Assembly (NCBI RefSeq): GCF_028737265.1
Contig: NZ_JAQZAK010000002.1
Coordinates: 310,001-374,000, forward strand
Direction of reading: 5' to 3'
DNA: 64,000 nt
DNA from: Actinomycetospora callitridis
GTDB taxonomy: Bacteria; Actinomycetota; Actinomycetes; Mycobacteriales; Pseudonocardiaceae
Shown here: piece by piece, positions 9,705 to 18,004 of the stretch
How the letters are laid out: the number at the start of each line of letters is the position of its first letter
How positions within the stretch are numbered: position 1 is the first letter of the stretch
Notes under the pieces: generated by a model
Told to the model about the DNA's origin: nothing
Seen by the model: only the letters and a program-made list of their open reading frames with translations
The model's database searches: none
Program-made: the position numbers and the translations under genes

Positions 9705-10622
9705 TCACGTGACGTCCCTGTCGCGCGTGTCGTGTGTCGCCTCGTTTCCGGTGCGCACGCCCCTGAGGAGGGCCAGGACGGCGGCGTTGAGGGGCGTCGG
9801 CACCCCCGTCCTGAGGCCGGTCGCGACCACCGCCCCGGTGAGGTACTCGTGCTCGAGCGGGCGTCCCGCGAGGCGGTCGTAGAGCATCGAGGTGCCCAGT
9901 CCCGGCGGCATCCCGTCGTAGTGGGTGACGAGGGCGTCGATGTCGGCGTCGGTGAGCGCGGCGCCGACCGAGCGGCCGACCGCCATCACCTCGCGGGCGA
10001 GCCCGACCACGAGGTCCCGGGTGGCCGGCTCGGCCAGCACCTCGTTGCGCCGGCCCGTGAGCGCCGTGACCGGGTTGGCGACGGCGTTGCTCAGGAGCTT
10101 GCGCCACGCGACGGTCGTGAAGTCGTCCGTGGGCGCGATCTCGAGGTCGGAGCCCTCGTAGAGCGCCGCGAGACCGTCGGCCGCCTCGCCGGCGGGCACG
10201 GTCAGCCGCCCGTAGTCGTGGTGCACCACCCGCCCGGGGGCGACGGTCTCCGCGCCGAGCACGACGGACGCCGGGAGCACGGTGGCGCCGGGGTGGACGA
10301 GGCCGTCGACGCGACGGGCCTGGTCGATGCCGTTCTGCGCCACCACGACGACGGTGCCCGGACCCGTGAGCGCCGCGAGCCATCCCGCGGCCGACGCGGT
10401 GTCCTGCGCCTTGGTGGCGAGCAGCACCCAGTCGGTGGGCCCGACCGCGGCGGGGTCGACGACGACGGTCGCCGGCACCGTGCGCTCGACGCCGTCGCGG
10501 GCGACCGTGAGGACGTCGAACGGGGTGCGCACGCAGACCGTCACGTCGTGGCCCCGCTCGGCCGTCAGCGCCGCCAGCGCACCGCCGATGCCCCCTGCTC
10601 CGACCACCGCGACCCGCGCCAC
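9705..10622 (-). CDS. 2-dehydropantoate 2-reductase family protein
   Basis: 305 residues. N-terminal Rossmann fold with GAGGIGGALAA at residues 8-18 for NADPH, then the ApbA/PanE C-terminal helical domain with the catalytic-Lys region (TVAWRKLLSNAVANPVTAL, K at about 177, N at about 181) conserved. The reaction would be reduction of ketopantoate to pantoate in coenzyme A synthesis, although many actinobacterial paralogs act on other 2-keto acids, so panE is not assigned. Start ATG 10622 (MARVAVVGAG). It is followed closely by the next leftward gene pair but has no pathway neighbours. Confidence 0.85.
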   Translation of the reverse strand: MARVAVVGAGGIGGALAALTAERGHDVTVCVRTPFDVLTVARDGVERTVPATVVVDPAAVGPTDWVLLATKAQDTASAAGWLAALTGPGTVVVVAQNGIDQARRVDGLVHPGATVLPASVVLGAETVAPGRVVHHDYGRLTVPAGEAADGLAALYEGSDLEIAPTDDFTTVAWRKLLSNAVANPVTALTGRRNEVLAEPATRDLVVGLAREVMAVGRSVGAALTDADIDALVTHYDGMPPGLGTSMLYDRLAGRPLEHEYLTGAVVATGLRTGVPTPLNAAVLALLRGVRTGNEATHDTRDRDVT

Positions 10623-10655
10623 GGGCCGATCATGCCCGGCGCGACCGACGCCCCG

Positions 10656-11243
10656 TCAGCGACGGCGGGTGAACGACTCCAGGTCCAGCACCATCTTCGC
10701 GACGCGCAGCGAGGTGACGACACCGTCGACCTCCACCGCGGGGCCGCCCCGGTCCTCGCGGTCGAGGCGCTCGAGCAGCGCCTCCGCCGCGGTGACGTGC
10801 GCATCGGCGAGCTCGGAGGCCCCGGCGAGCGCCTCGTCGTCGACCCGCAGCTCGGCGGACCAGCCCTCGTCGGGGATCCCGGCCGCGGCGAGCTCGACGG
10901 CGCGCACCAGCGTGCGTCGTTCCGGGGCCCGGGTGTCGTCCTCGAGGGTCGCCAGCTCGGTGAGCAGCTTCTCCACCGCCTTGACCAGGTCAGCCGACGG
11001 CGCGCCGGCGCCGCGCCCGAAGACCGGCGGCGGGACGACGCCCTCGGGGCTGCGGGGCGCCGGGATCGACGGGCGCTCGGGCTCGAGGCGCGCGCGGGCC
11101 TCGCGCAGGCGGGCGGTCAGGCGTCCCCCGGAGGAGTCGACGGGCACGGCCGTCGGTCCCGCGAGGGGCCCGGCGGCGGGCCGGGCCTCGGGGGCCGGGC
11201 CGTCGTCGGCGGGGGACGCGGGGGTCGCGGCGTCGGTCGACAA
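10656..11243 (-). CDS. Uncharacterised protein, 195 aa
   Basis: Family not recognised. The first 80 residues are Ala/Pro-rich and probably disordered; residues 85-190 look like a helical bundle (DLVKAVEKLLTELATLEDD, HVTAAEALLERLDRED). No signal peptide or membrane segment. The start is TTG at 11243 with AAGGAG 6-8 nt upstream; this is the only start matching a ribosome binding site. The gene lies 33 bp upstream of the ketopantoate reductase-like gene on the same strand, so an operon is likely. Confidence 0.7.
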   Translation of the reverse strand: MSTDAATPASPADDGPAPEARPAAGPLAGPTAVPVDSSGGRLTARLREARARLEPERPSIPAPRSPEGVVPPPVFGRGAGAPSADLVKAVEKLLTELATLEDDTRAPERRTLVRAVELAAAGIPDEGWSAELRVDDEALAGASELADAHVTAAEALLERLDREDRGGPAVEVDGVVTSLRVAKMVLDLESFTRRR

Positions 11244-11477
11244 CTGCGCTCCTTCAGGGGCGTGGACATGTCACCGCCGGGCGCCCGTGGGCGTCGATCG
11301 GTGACACAGGGGTCACCCGGTGGATCGTCCCCGCCAGGGTGACTCGTTGCGGACCGGCGACGGAACAGCCCGTTCGGGGGATCTCCTTCACCCTATAGGC
11401 CCCCGACCAGCACGAACGGACGCCGATAGGGGCCATCGACTAGTCCGTCCGGACGCCGATGACTCAGCGCGAGTGGA

Positions 11478-11900
11478 TCATCCCCATCGGCGTGCGGGGC
11501 CGCGCGGCCCCGACGGGACGCCGCGGTCGGTGCGCGCCATGAGCGCGCGGCGGGTCTCCAGCGCGGCACCCGCGCTCCCGCGGCGGTTGACGAACAGGAC
11601 GCCGGCGACGGCCAGGCCGTTGAGCGAGCCGAGGCCGAGCATCGCGACCTCGAGCACCTGCTCGTCGTCGAACATCCCGCCCGGGTCCGGGGCGTCGAGC
11701 TGCCCGCCGTAGGGCGCCGGCACGGCGGGGACGGGGTCGGCGGCGGACGCGGGCGCCGTACCCAGCAGGAGACCCCCGGCGAGGAAGGCCGGCGCGAGGA
11801 CGCCCAGGGTCAGGAGCAGTGCGGCGCCCCGGAGACCGCCGAGCCGAGTGCCGGGACACGCCCCCTCGGCACGACCGTCACGACCTGCTCGCTCGCCCAT
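11478..11900 (-). CDS. Small exported membrane protein, 140 aa
   Basis: Family not recognised. A Sec-type signal (hydrophobic core LRGAALLLTLGVLAPAFL, then TAPASAADP as a likely cleavage site) is followed by a Pro-rich outer segment and a second hydrophobic stretch (LEVAMLGLGSLNGLAVAGV) before a basic tail (VNRRG), so one transmembrane helix is expected with the C-terminus inside. Start ATG 11900 is chosen for a compact signal peptide; ATG 11939 in the same frame is an alternative. Confidence 0.65.
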   Translation of the reverse strand: MGERAGRDGRAEGACPGTRLGGLRGAALLLTLGVLAPAFLAGGLLLGTAPASAADPVPAVPAPYGGQLDAPDPGGMFDDEQVLEVAMLGLGSLNGLAVAGVLFVNRRGSAGAALETRRALMARTDRGVPSGPRGPARRWG

Positions 11901-12087
11901 GTGCCGCCCCGTCCGCCCGGTGTGCCCTCGGGCGGACATCGGGGCGGTACGGCCGGGTCGTTACCGACACGACGCCACTACGTGTGCGACACGCCACAAT
12001 CGTGACCGGGCCGTGACCCAGAACGTGCGACGCGTCCTGTTCGTCCGGTTTTCCCAGCTCAGCGAGCCGCGAGCGCCGGACGCGCGC

Positions 12088-12591
12088 TCAGACCCGCTCG
12101 CCGAGGTAGTCGTCGACGGTCTGGCGGTGCTCGTCGTCGCCGACCTCGCGGCCGAGCAGGCTGCCCGCGAGGCGACGCGAGAGGCGCGCGACGTCGGGCT
12201 GGAGGTCCGAGCTCACCGACGAGCGCTGGGTGGCCAGCTCCTCGCGGCCCTGCGCGACCAGGCGGGCGGCCTCGTCACGGGCGGTCGCGAGCACCTCGTC
12301 GTTGCGCCGCTGGGCCTCCTCGCGCGCGGCGTCGCGGATGCGGGTGGCCTCCTCGCGGGCCTCGCCGATGCGGGTGCGGTACTCGGACTGCACGCGGCGG
12401 GCCTCGGCGCGGGCCTGCTCGGCGCGCTCGAAGCCACCCTCGATGCGGTCGTGCCGCTCGGCGTAGACCTTCTCGAGGCGGGGCAGCAGCACCTTGCTCA
12501 TGACGACGTACAGCGCGCCGAACGCGATCAGCCCGATCACGATCTCGTGCCAGATCGGGGTGAGCACGAAGTAGCCGCTCGCCATGGTCAT
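12088..12591 (-). CDS. Orphan F-type ATP synthase subunit b-like protein
   Basis: Subunit b is the membrane-anchored peripheral stalk of F1Fo ATP synthase. Here the N-terminal helix (WHEIVIGLIAFGALYVVMSK) is followed by LLPRLEKVYAERHDRIEGG, the hallmark entry into the stalk, then a long Arg/Glu/Ala coiled coil and a C-terminal region resembling the delta-binding end. Length, 167 residues, is normal. What is odd is the place: no other atp genes flank it; its neighbours are a small membrane protein and a universal stress protein. Start is uncertain among GTG 12603, ATG 12591 and ATG 12585. It may be a paralog with a scaffolding role rather than part of the synthase. Confidence 0.8.
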   Translation of the reverse strand: MTMASGYFVLTPIWHEIVIGLIAFGALYVVMSKVLLPRLEKVYAERHDRIEGGFERAEQARAEARRVQSEYRTRIGEAREEATRIRDAAREEAQRRNDEVLATARDEAARLVAQGREELATQRSSVSSDLQPDVARLSRRLAGSLLGREVGDDEHRQTVDDYLGERV

Positions 12592-12749
12592 CGTCGGCTG
12601 CACCGCCTGTCGGTCGTCGTCGGGCGTCGTCGGAGGTCACGGCACCACGCGCCGACGGGGTCCGTCGGTCGGGCGCTCCCGCACAGTCTGTCCGATCTCT
12701 TCCGGGGAGGCGACCCCGGGTCGCACGGCGCATACGCTCGGGAGCGTCC

Positions 12750-12755
12750 TAGGGT
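12750..12755 (+). promoter_or_regulatory. Probable leaderless-type -10 box of the stress protein gene
   Basis: TAGGGT ends 6 nt before the GTG start at 12762, the spacing expected if transcription begins at the start codon. There is no Shine-Dalgarno sequence in the interval. No good -35 is visible. Confidence 0.5.
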
Positions 12756-12761
12756 GCCGCC

Positions 12762-13220
12762 GTGGGTGACTACAAGCTGGTGGCGGTGGGCACGGACGGC
12801 TCCTCCTCGGCCACGTCCGCGGTCACGCGGGCCGCGCAGATCGCCGCGGACGCGGGCGCCAAGCTCCTCATCGTCTGCGCGTACGAGAGGTCGGGGCGCA
12901 GCAACGACCGCGACCGGGCCGAGGCCGAGCGCGCGCTCGGCGACGAGGCCTACAAGATCATCGGGGCGAACCCCGCCGAGGAGAAGCTGCGCGACGCCCG
13001 CGACGTGGCCCGGCGCGCCGGCGCCGAGGAGGTCAACACGGTCGCCGTCGAGGGCGAGCCGGTGCAGGCCATCTGCGACAAGGTCGCGCTGCACCACGCC
13101 GACCTCGTCGTCGTGGGCAACAAGGGCCTGGCGAGCTTCGCGGGGCGCCTGCTCGGGTCGGTGCCCGCGGAGGTCTCCCGCCGGTCCCCCACCGACGTGC
13201 TGATCGTGCACACGACCTAG
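12762..13220 (+). CDS. Universal stress protein (UspA family)
   Basis: 152 residues, a single Usp domain. N-terminal VAVGTDGSSSA carries the conserved Asp, and the C-terminal ATP-binding signature G-2X-G-9X-G-S is intact (GNKGLASFAGRLLGS). The protein therefore probably binds ATP, like mycobacterial Usp proteins that sense energy status or dormancy. Start GTG 12762, probably leaderless. It is divergent from the subunit b-like gene and its last codons overlap the stop of the convergent gene at 13217. Confidence 0.92.
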   Translation: MGDYKLVAVGTDGSSSATSAVTRAAQIAADAGAKLLIVCAYERSGRSNDRDRAEAERALGDEAYKIIGANPAEEKLRDARDVARRAGAEEVNTVAVEGEPVQAICDKVALHHADLVVVGNKGLASFAGRLLGSVPAEVSRRSPTDVLIVHTT

Positions 13221-14110
13221 CGCGTCGGCGAGGCGTCCTCGAGGACCGGGGCGGCGGTGACCTGCTCGGACGGCGACGAGCGTCGCGGCACCGGGGTGGC
13301 GGCCGTCGGCGGGGTGGCCCACGTGCCGGGCACCGTGCAGTACGGCGCGGCGCCGTGGCGCCCGAGCAGCTCGGACAGCGGGGCGTCGGCCAGCACGTCG
13401 GCCAGCGCGTGCTCGAAGCAGCGCCGGGTGCCCCGGTCGCGGGGGCGGGCCAGCGCCTCGGCGAGGCGCCGGGTGAGCCGCTCGGAGTCGGCGAGGAAGC
13501 CGGTCAGCGAGAGGCGCCCGCGACCGAGCTCGCGGCGGCAGCGCCCTGCGACCGTGTCGCCCTCGCCGACCACGCACACCTCGACGTCGACGTCGCCCGG
13601 CTCGAGCACCGCACCGGCCGGCCCGGCGCTGTCGGGCGCCGACATGGCCGCCCGGAAGACGGCGTTGGTGACGCCGTCGGACGGGTCGCGCACGAGCGCG
13701 GCCAGCAGGTTCCAGCCCCCGCGGCTCTCGAGGACGTCGCGCAGCCCGCGCACGTCGACGGTCAGGCGCCGGACGCGGACGTCCCCGTCCCGGGCGAGCA
13801 GCTGCTCGACGGAGTCGGGACGCGTGCCCTGCGGCCCCTCGTCGGGGACGACGAGGTGCAGCCGCGGGACGGCCGGGCTGCCCGGGACCTGGGGGTCGAT
13901 GCCGCAGACCGCGACCTCGGGCGCCGGGGCCCGGACCGCCTCACGGGTCGGGGTGTCCAGGTACTCCATCCCCGCCATGACCTCCGGCCCGGGAACCTGC
14001 CGGCGCGTGGTGCCCGCCGCGAGTCCGGAGGTGGTGGTGGAGGCCGGCGAGGTGGTGGTCCTGCGCGTGGGGGTCGTGGTGGCTCGACGACGGACGAACG
14101 GGATGCGCAC
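13217..14110 (-). CDS. Uncharacterised protein, 297 aa
   Basis: No family recognised. The first 45 residues are basic and Thr/Ser-rich, then a folded region of alternating beta and helical character up to residue 255, and a disordered tail. The stretch VRVRRLTVDVRGLRDVLESRGGWNLLAALVRDP looks like a globular core. No signal or membrane segment. Start is GTG 14110 with GGGAGCGG about 9 nt upstream. The 3' end overlaps the 3' end of the stress protein gene by 4 bp. Confidence 0.65.
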   Translation of the reverse strand: MRIPFVRRRATTTPTRRTTTSPASTTTSGLAAGTTRRQVPGPEVMAGMEYLDTPTREAVRAPAPEVAVCGIDPQVPGSPAVPRLHLVVPDEGPQGTRPDSVEQLLARDGDVRVRRLTVDVRGLRDVLESRGGWNLLAALVRDPSDGVTNAVFRAAMSAPDSAGPAGAVLEPGDVDVEVCVVGEGDTVAGRCRRELGRGRLSLTGFLADSERLTRRLAEALARPRDRGTRRCFEHALADVLADAPLSELLGRHGAAPYCTVPGTWATPPTAATPVPRRSSPSEQVTAAPVLEDASPTR

Positions 14111-14222
14111 GGGCGTTCCGCTCCCTTGAGGTCGGGAGCCTCCAAGGATGCCAGAGGAGGGTGACGGTCGCCACGTCGCACGATTCAGCCGTGCACGTCA
14201 CCCGAGTCGCCTCATGGGCGGT

Positions 14223-14630
14223 CTAACGGGCCGGCTCGGTGCCGGATCCGTCGAGGATGCGCTTGAGTTCGGCGAGCGTCTGCTCGAGGCCGGCGCGGAT
14301 GCCCGGGCCGTCGGCGCGTTCGGTGTGCAGCGTGACCGTCACCCGCGACTCGACGTCGCCGATCCCGGTCACGAACAGCTCGCCGTGGTAGCCGCTGACG
14401 TGCTCGGCACCCCAGCGCAGGCTCCGCGCGTCGGCGTCGGCGTGCATCCACGCCGTGCCCTCGTAGCGCTCGCCCTCGACGTTCGCCACCACGGCGACCT
14501 CCTCGGGTCCCGTGCTCGAGGCCTTCTCGAGGCCGCTGAAGTACTCGGGGAGGTGCGAGACGTCGGCGAGGTAGTCGAAGACCTCCTCGGGAGGACGGCG
14601 GACGTCGGCGCTGTGCTCGTAGTCACCCAT
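14223..14630 (-). CDS. SRPBCC (START-like) family protein
   Basis: 135 residues with the helix-grip pattern of the SRPBCC superfamily: N-terminal HSADVRRPPEEVFDYLADV, a central beta-sheet region, and a long C-terminal helix starting GIRAGLEQTLAELKRIL. These proteins bind hydrophobic ligands or act as cyclases/dehydratases; many of the stand-alone ones are uncharacterised. Start ATG 14630 (GTG-free N-terminus, MGDYEHS). It sits 92 bp after the preceding leftward lipoprotein gene ends upstream and shares its direction. Confidence 0.82.
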   Translation of the reverse strand: MGDYEHSADVRRPPEEVFDYLADVSHLPEYFSGLEKASSTGPEEVAVVANVEGERYEGTAWMHADADARSLRWGAEHVSGYHGELFVTGIGDVESRVTVTLHTERADGPGIRAGLEQTLAELKRILDGSGTEPAR

Positions 14631-14646
14631 GGCCGGGGCTACCCCG

Positions 14647-14694
14647 CCCTGCCACCTCTCAGCCCTGCCACCTCTCAGCCCTGGGCCCTCTCAG
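14647..14694. repeat. Three tandem 16-bp copies over a gene 3' end
   Basis: Two near-identical copies and one diverged copy of CCCTGCCACCTCTCAG lie between the SRPBCC gene and the stop codon of the lipoprotein gene; the copy at 14679-14694 includes that stop. The repeat period is not a multiple of three, and each copy repeats the complement of a stop codon. Confidence 0.75.
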
Positions 14695-15968
14695 CGCACC
14701 GCCGGCGTGATCGTCGCGCCGCCGCCGAACCCGGCCACCCCGGACGCCTCCGCGCCGAGGCCGAGATAGGCGTTGACCAGCACCGGGGCGGCACCGGGGC
14801 GGGTGTCGCGGTCGGCGCCGGTGCGCGCGTCCAGCACGACCGGGCCGTTCACCGTCGTGCCGTAGACCGCGCCGTGCCAGGCCGTCGTGAGGCGCGGGGC
14901 GACGCGGTTGGCGCCGGCGTCGGGCAGCTCCCACAGCGGGGCGGCGGTGGTGGCGTCGACGGCGAACACGCGGGTGTCGCCGCCGCAGACGGTGGTGGCC
15001 GCCTCGTCCCACACGCAGCGCGGCGGTGTGTACGAGCTCCCGACGTCCACCGTGCGCACCTCGGCGCCCCGCGCGTCGACGAAGCGCAACGACGCCGAGG
15101 GCGCGGCGAGCGTCGTCGCCGCGGTGCGCCCGGAGACGACCGCGAGCCCCGGGCCGGCGGGGGTGATCTCCGGGGCGCGCAGGACCTCGCCCCCGAGGCC
15201 GCCGGCGACGTCCGGGCGGCGCAGGCCGGTCACGGCGTCGAGGGCGACCACGGTCGACGCGGCGTAGGCGCGGCTCGCGCCCGGCGCGGTCGCCACGCCG
15301 AGTGCGGTGCCGCCGGCGGGACCGTCGGCGAGCACGGCGTCGACGGCGACCCCGTCGGCGGTCCAGAGCACGCGCTGCGTCGTCAGGTCCACGCCGAGCG
15401 CGGTCCGCTGGCTGTCGGTGCTCGCGGTCAGGACGGCGACGCCGGCGACGACCCCGGCGACGGTCATCGCGACGGCCGGCGGGCGCTCCGTCCACGGCAG
15501 GACGGTCGCCGCGTTCCACCGCAGCGCGCCCGTGCCCGCGTCGAACGCGAGGAGGTCCACCGAGAGGCCGGGCGGCGTGGTGCCGGAGCCGGGCACCACG
15601 CTGGCGCCGCCGACGAGCACGGCCCCGTCCGCGGTGGCGACGGGCCGGCCCGCGACGAAGCGGTCGGGCGGCGCGGCCGGCCCCGGGATCGCCGCGCCGG
15701 TGGAGTCGGCGTGCACGAGGCGCCCGCCGTCGGTCGCCCAGATCGTGGTGCCGACCAGCGCCGCCGGCAGGTCGTCGGCGTCGCGGCCGAACACCCGCGA
15801 GCCCGAGCCGCCGAACAGCGTCCCGGTGGGTGCGGCGAACCCGAGGGGCGGATCGAAGGCCGGCGGCGGGGCGCTGCCCCCGGCGTCCGGATCCGCGCAT
15901 CCGGCGAGCAGCAGGGCGGCCGCGAGGGACCCGGCCGCCGTCGCGAGAAGGCGGCGCCGGAGGGACAC
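14691..15968 (-). CDS. Lipoprotein with PQQ-like beta-propeller repeats
   Basis: 425 residues. Signal with lipobox LLAGC at about residue 24. The mature part has repeated ALDAxTGxLRW-type blades (LLAFDAGTGALRWN, VVALDAVTGLRRP, VFAVDATTAAPLWEL, VVLDARTGADRD), the signature of PQQ-like/BamB-type propellers, although the repeats are irregular and cofactor residues cannot be confirmed. Likely anchored outside the membrane, binding a ligand or scaffold. Start GTG 15968. Confidence 0.8.
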   Translation of the reverse strand: MSLRRRLLATAAGSLAAALLLAGCADPDAGGSAPPPAFDPPLGFAAPTGTLFGGSGSRVFGRDADDLPAALVGTTIWATDGGRLVHADSTGAAIPGPAAPPDRFVAGRPVATADGAVLVGGASVVPGSGTTPPGLSVDLLAFDAGTGALRWNAATVLPWTERPPAVAMTVAGVVAGVAVLTASTDSQRTALGVDLTTQRVLWTADGVAVDAVLADGPAGGTALGVATAPGASRAYAASTVVALDAVTGLRRPDVAGGLGGEVLRAPEITPAGPGLAVVSGRTAATTLAAPSASLRFVDARGAEVRTVDVGSSYTPPRCVWDEAATTVCGGDTRVFAVDATTAAPLWELPDAGANRVAPRLTTAWHGAVYGTTVNGPVVLDARTGADRDTRPGAAPVLVNAYLGLGAEASGVAGFGGGATITPAVR

Positions 15969-16022
15969 GGCGGCAGCGTGTCATGCGCCGGCGGTGCCGG
16001 CCCCGGCACACCCCGCGGCGGG

Positions 16023-16250
16023 CTACTCGCTCGGGACCGCGTCCTCCGAGGAGCGACGCGGGGCGACCACGGGCAGCGGGCCGGTCGCCTGGGCGAGGCG
16101 GCGCTGGGCGCGGGAGATGCGGGCGGCGAGCTCGGCGGCCGCGGCCTGCTCGACCTTCTGCGCCTTGCGCTCGGAGCGCGAGAGACGCGGTGCGGGAGCA
16201 GCGTCCGGACCTGCGGCGGGGGCGTCGACACGGCGGCGCAGGAACGACAT
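16023..16250 (-). CDS. Small basic uncharacterised protein, 75 aa
   Basis: Start ATG 16250 is supported by GAGGAGAA 5 nt upstream; earlier in-frame starts lack a binding site. The protein begins MSFLRRR, then has a charged helix (SRSERKAQKVEQAAAAELAARISRAQRRLAQ) likely to form a coiled coil, and a disordered tail. No family recognised. It is comparable in size and character to the small basic protein at 32402, but I see no clear homology. Confidence 0.6.
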   Translation of the reverse strand: MSFLRRRVDAPAAGPDAAPAPRLSRSERKAQKVEQAAAAELAARISRAQRRLAQATGPLPVVAPRRSSEDAVPSE

Positions 16251-16440
16251 CGGGTTCTCCTCGATCACCTCGGAGGGAGGTCTCGCAGGAAGTGTCGTCG
16301 CGGCCACGCAGGACGTGACACTGTTCCACTCCATCGTGTCGCTGCTGTGACCGTGTCCGGTGGAAGATCGGGATGCACCGCCCTGACCGGCACGAATCGG
16401 TCATCCCGCTCCGTGGTCGAGGCCCCCGGGACACCGTTCG

Positions 16441-17901
16441 TCAGGCACTCGATCCCGCGATGAGGTCGGCCGCGCGCTCGCCGAGCAGCAGGGCCGTGGC
16501 GGCCGGTCCGCGGCGCGGCACGGTGGGCAGCACCGAGGTGTCGACCACCCGCAGGCCCGCCAGCCCGTGCACCCGCAGCTCGGGGTCGACGACGGCGCCG
16601 GGGTCGTCGGCGAGGCCGAGCCGGGCGCTGCCGCACAGGTGCGCCGACGTCCCGAGGTGCGCGCGGACCCAGGCGTCGAGCCCCCGGTCGTCGAGACCGC
16701 GCTCCGCGCCGAGCGTGAACCCGGCGGCCGCGAGCAGGTCGCCCCCGCGGCGCACCGCGCAGCGCATCCGGGCGCGGTCGCGCTCCGAGGCGAGGTAGTG
16801 GTGCTCGAGGCGCGGCGGCGCCGTGGGGTCGGGCCCGAACGTCATCGACCCGCGGCTCTCCGGGGCCTGGAGCGCGCACATGAGGTGGCTCGCGCCGCCC
16901 GGGGCGAAGGGGCGGGCGAACAGCAGGATCTCGAGGTCGCCGGCCGGGTCGTCGCCCCCGTCGAGGTGGACCGCGGCCTGGGCGGTGGGCGCCTCGGGGT
17001 GCAGGCCGCCGGTGTCGGTGAAGGCCAGGTAGACGTTCGGGTGGTCGCTGTAGCCCTGCCCGACGCCCGGGCTCTCGTGACGCACCGGCAGGCCGGCGGC
17101 GCGCAGGGCGTCGGGCGGGCCGATGCCCGAGACCGCCAGCAGCTGCGGGGTGAGCACCGAGCCGGCCGAGAGCACCACCTCGCCGGCCTCGATGCGCTCG
17201 CCGTCCACGGCCTCGACGCCGACGGCCCGGTCGCCCTCGAGCAGCACCCGGGCGACGGTGACGTCGCCGCGCACGGTGAGGTTGGGCCGCGCGAGGTGCG
17301 GGATCACGTAGGCCATCGCCGCGTTGACCCGCACGCCGCGACGGACGTTGCCCGGCACCAGGCCCGCGCCAGGCGGCTGGTCGCCGTTCTTGTCCGGCTC
17401 GGAGGGCACGCCGATCCGGGCGGCCGCCGCGAGGAAGCGCTCGGTGACGGGCGCGCGCATCTCCCCCGCCGGCCGCACGACCGGCACCGGCCCGGCGTCG
17501 CCGTGCAGGGGCCCGCGCACGTCGTGGTCGTGCTCGCCGCGGATGTAGTACGGCAGCGTCTTCTCGTACGACCAGCCCGGCCACGAGTCGAGGTCGGCCC
17601 GCGTCGCGCGGACGTGGTTGGCCCCGTTGACCGCGCTCGACCCGCCCAGGAGCCGCCCCCGACCGACCCGCGTGGACCGCTCCGGCGTCAGGTCCACGCC
17701 GACGTCCCAGGTGTGCGGGCCGTCGGGGTCGGCGGCGGCGAGCGAGGCGACGTCGCGGACCTCGGCCGGGAACGCGGCGGGGTCGGTGATCGCCGCCCCC
17801 GACTCGAGCAGCAGCACCCGGCGGGCGGGGTCCTCGCTCAGGCGCCCGGCCAGCGCGCAGCCGGCCGAGCCGCCGCCGACGATCACCACGTCCCAGCTCA
17901 C
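16441..17901 (-). CDS. GMC-family FAD-dependent oxidoreductase
   Basis: 486 residues. FAD-binding GGGSAGCALAGRLSEDP at the N-terminus, the GMC signature GRLLGGSSAVNGANHVRA near residue 85 and a substrate domain follow. The family oxidises alcohols (choline, glucose, aryl alcohols). The usual C-terminal active-site pair is only half present: the first His is in TSAHLCGSARLG, but the region that normally supplies the second His/Asn reads VPRRGPAATALLL. A similar SRGP-type sequence is what I recall for the mycofactocin-associated Rv0697/MftG branch, so mycofactocin-linked electron transfer is possible, although no mft genes are in the window. Start GTG 17901. Confidence 0.85.
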   Translation of the reverse strand: MSWDVVIVGGGSAGCALAGRLSEDPARRVLLLESGAAITDPAAFPAEVRDVASLAAADPDGPHTWDVGVDLTPERSTRVGRGRLLGGSSAVNGANHVRATRADLDSWPGWSYEKTLPYYIRGEHDHDVRGPLHGDAGPVPVVRPAGEMRAPVTERFLAAAARIGVPSEPDKNGDQPPGAGLVPGNVRRGVRVNAAMAYVIPHLARPNLTVRGDVTVARVLLEGDRAVGVEAVDGERIEAGEVVLSAGSVLTPQLLAVSGIGPPDALRAAGLPVRHESPGVGQGYSDHPNVYLAFTDTGGLHPEAPTAQAAVHLDGGDDPAGDLEILLFARPFAPGGASHLMCALQAPESRGSMTFGPDPTAPPRLEHHYLASERDRARMRCAVRRGGDLLAAAGFTLGAERGLDDRGLDAWVRAHLGTSAHLCGSARLGLADDPGAVVDPELRVHGLAGLRVVDTSVLPTVPRRGPAATALLLGERAADLIAGSSA

Positions 17902-17967
17902 GCGCCCACCCCCGCGCCCGCGACGCGCCTGATCCCGGTGATCAACGCGGACTTCGTGCGCATAGAA

Positions 17968-17990
17968 GCAGCGAGATACCCGTTCGCTGC
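17968..17990 (-). terminator. Hairpin downstream of the LCP gene
   Basis: GCAGCGA (17968-17974) and TCGCTGC (17984-17990) pair perfectly around a 9-nt loop, starting 15 bp after the LCP stop at 18005 in the direction of transcription. Confidence 0.5.
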
Positions 17991-18004
17991 GTCAGGGGTG
18001 CACG

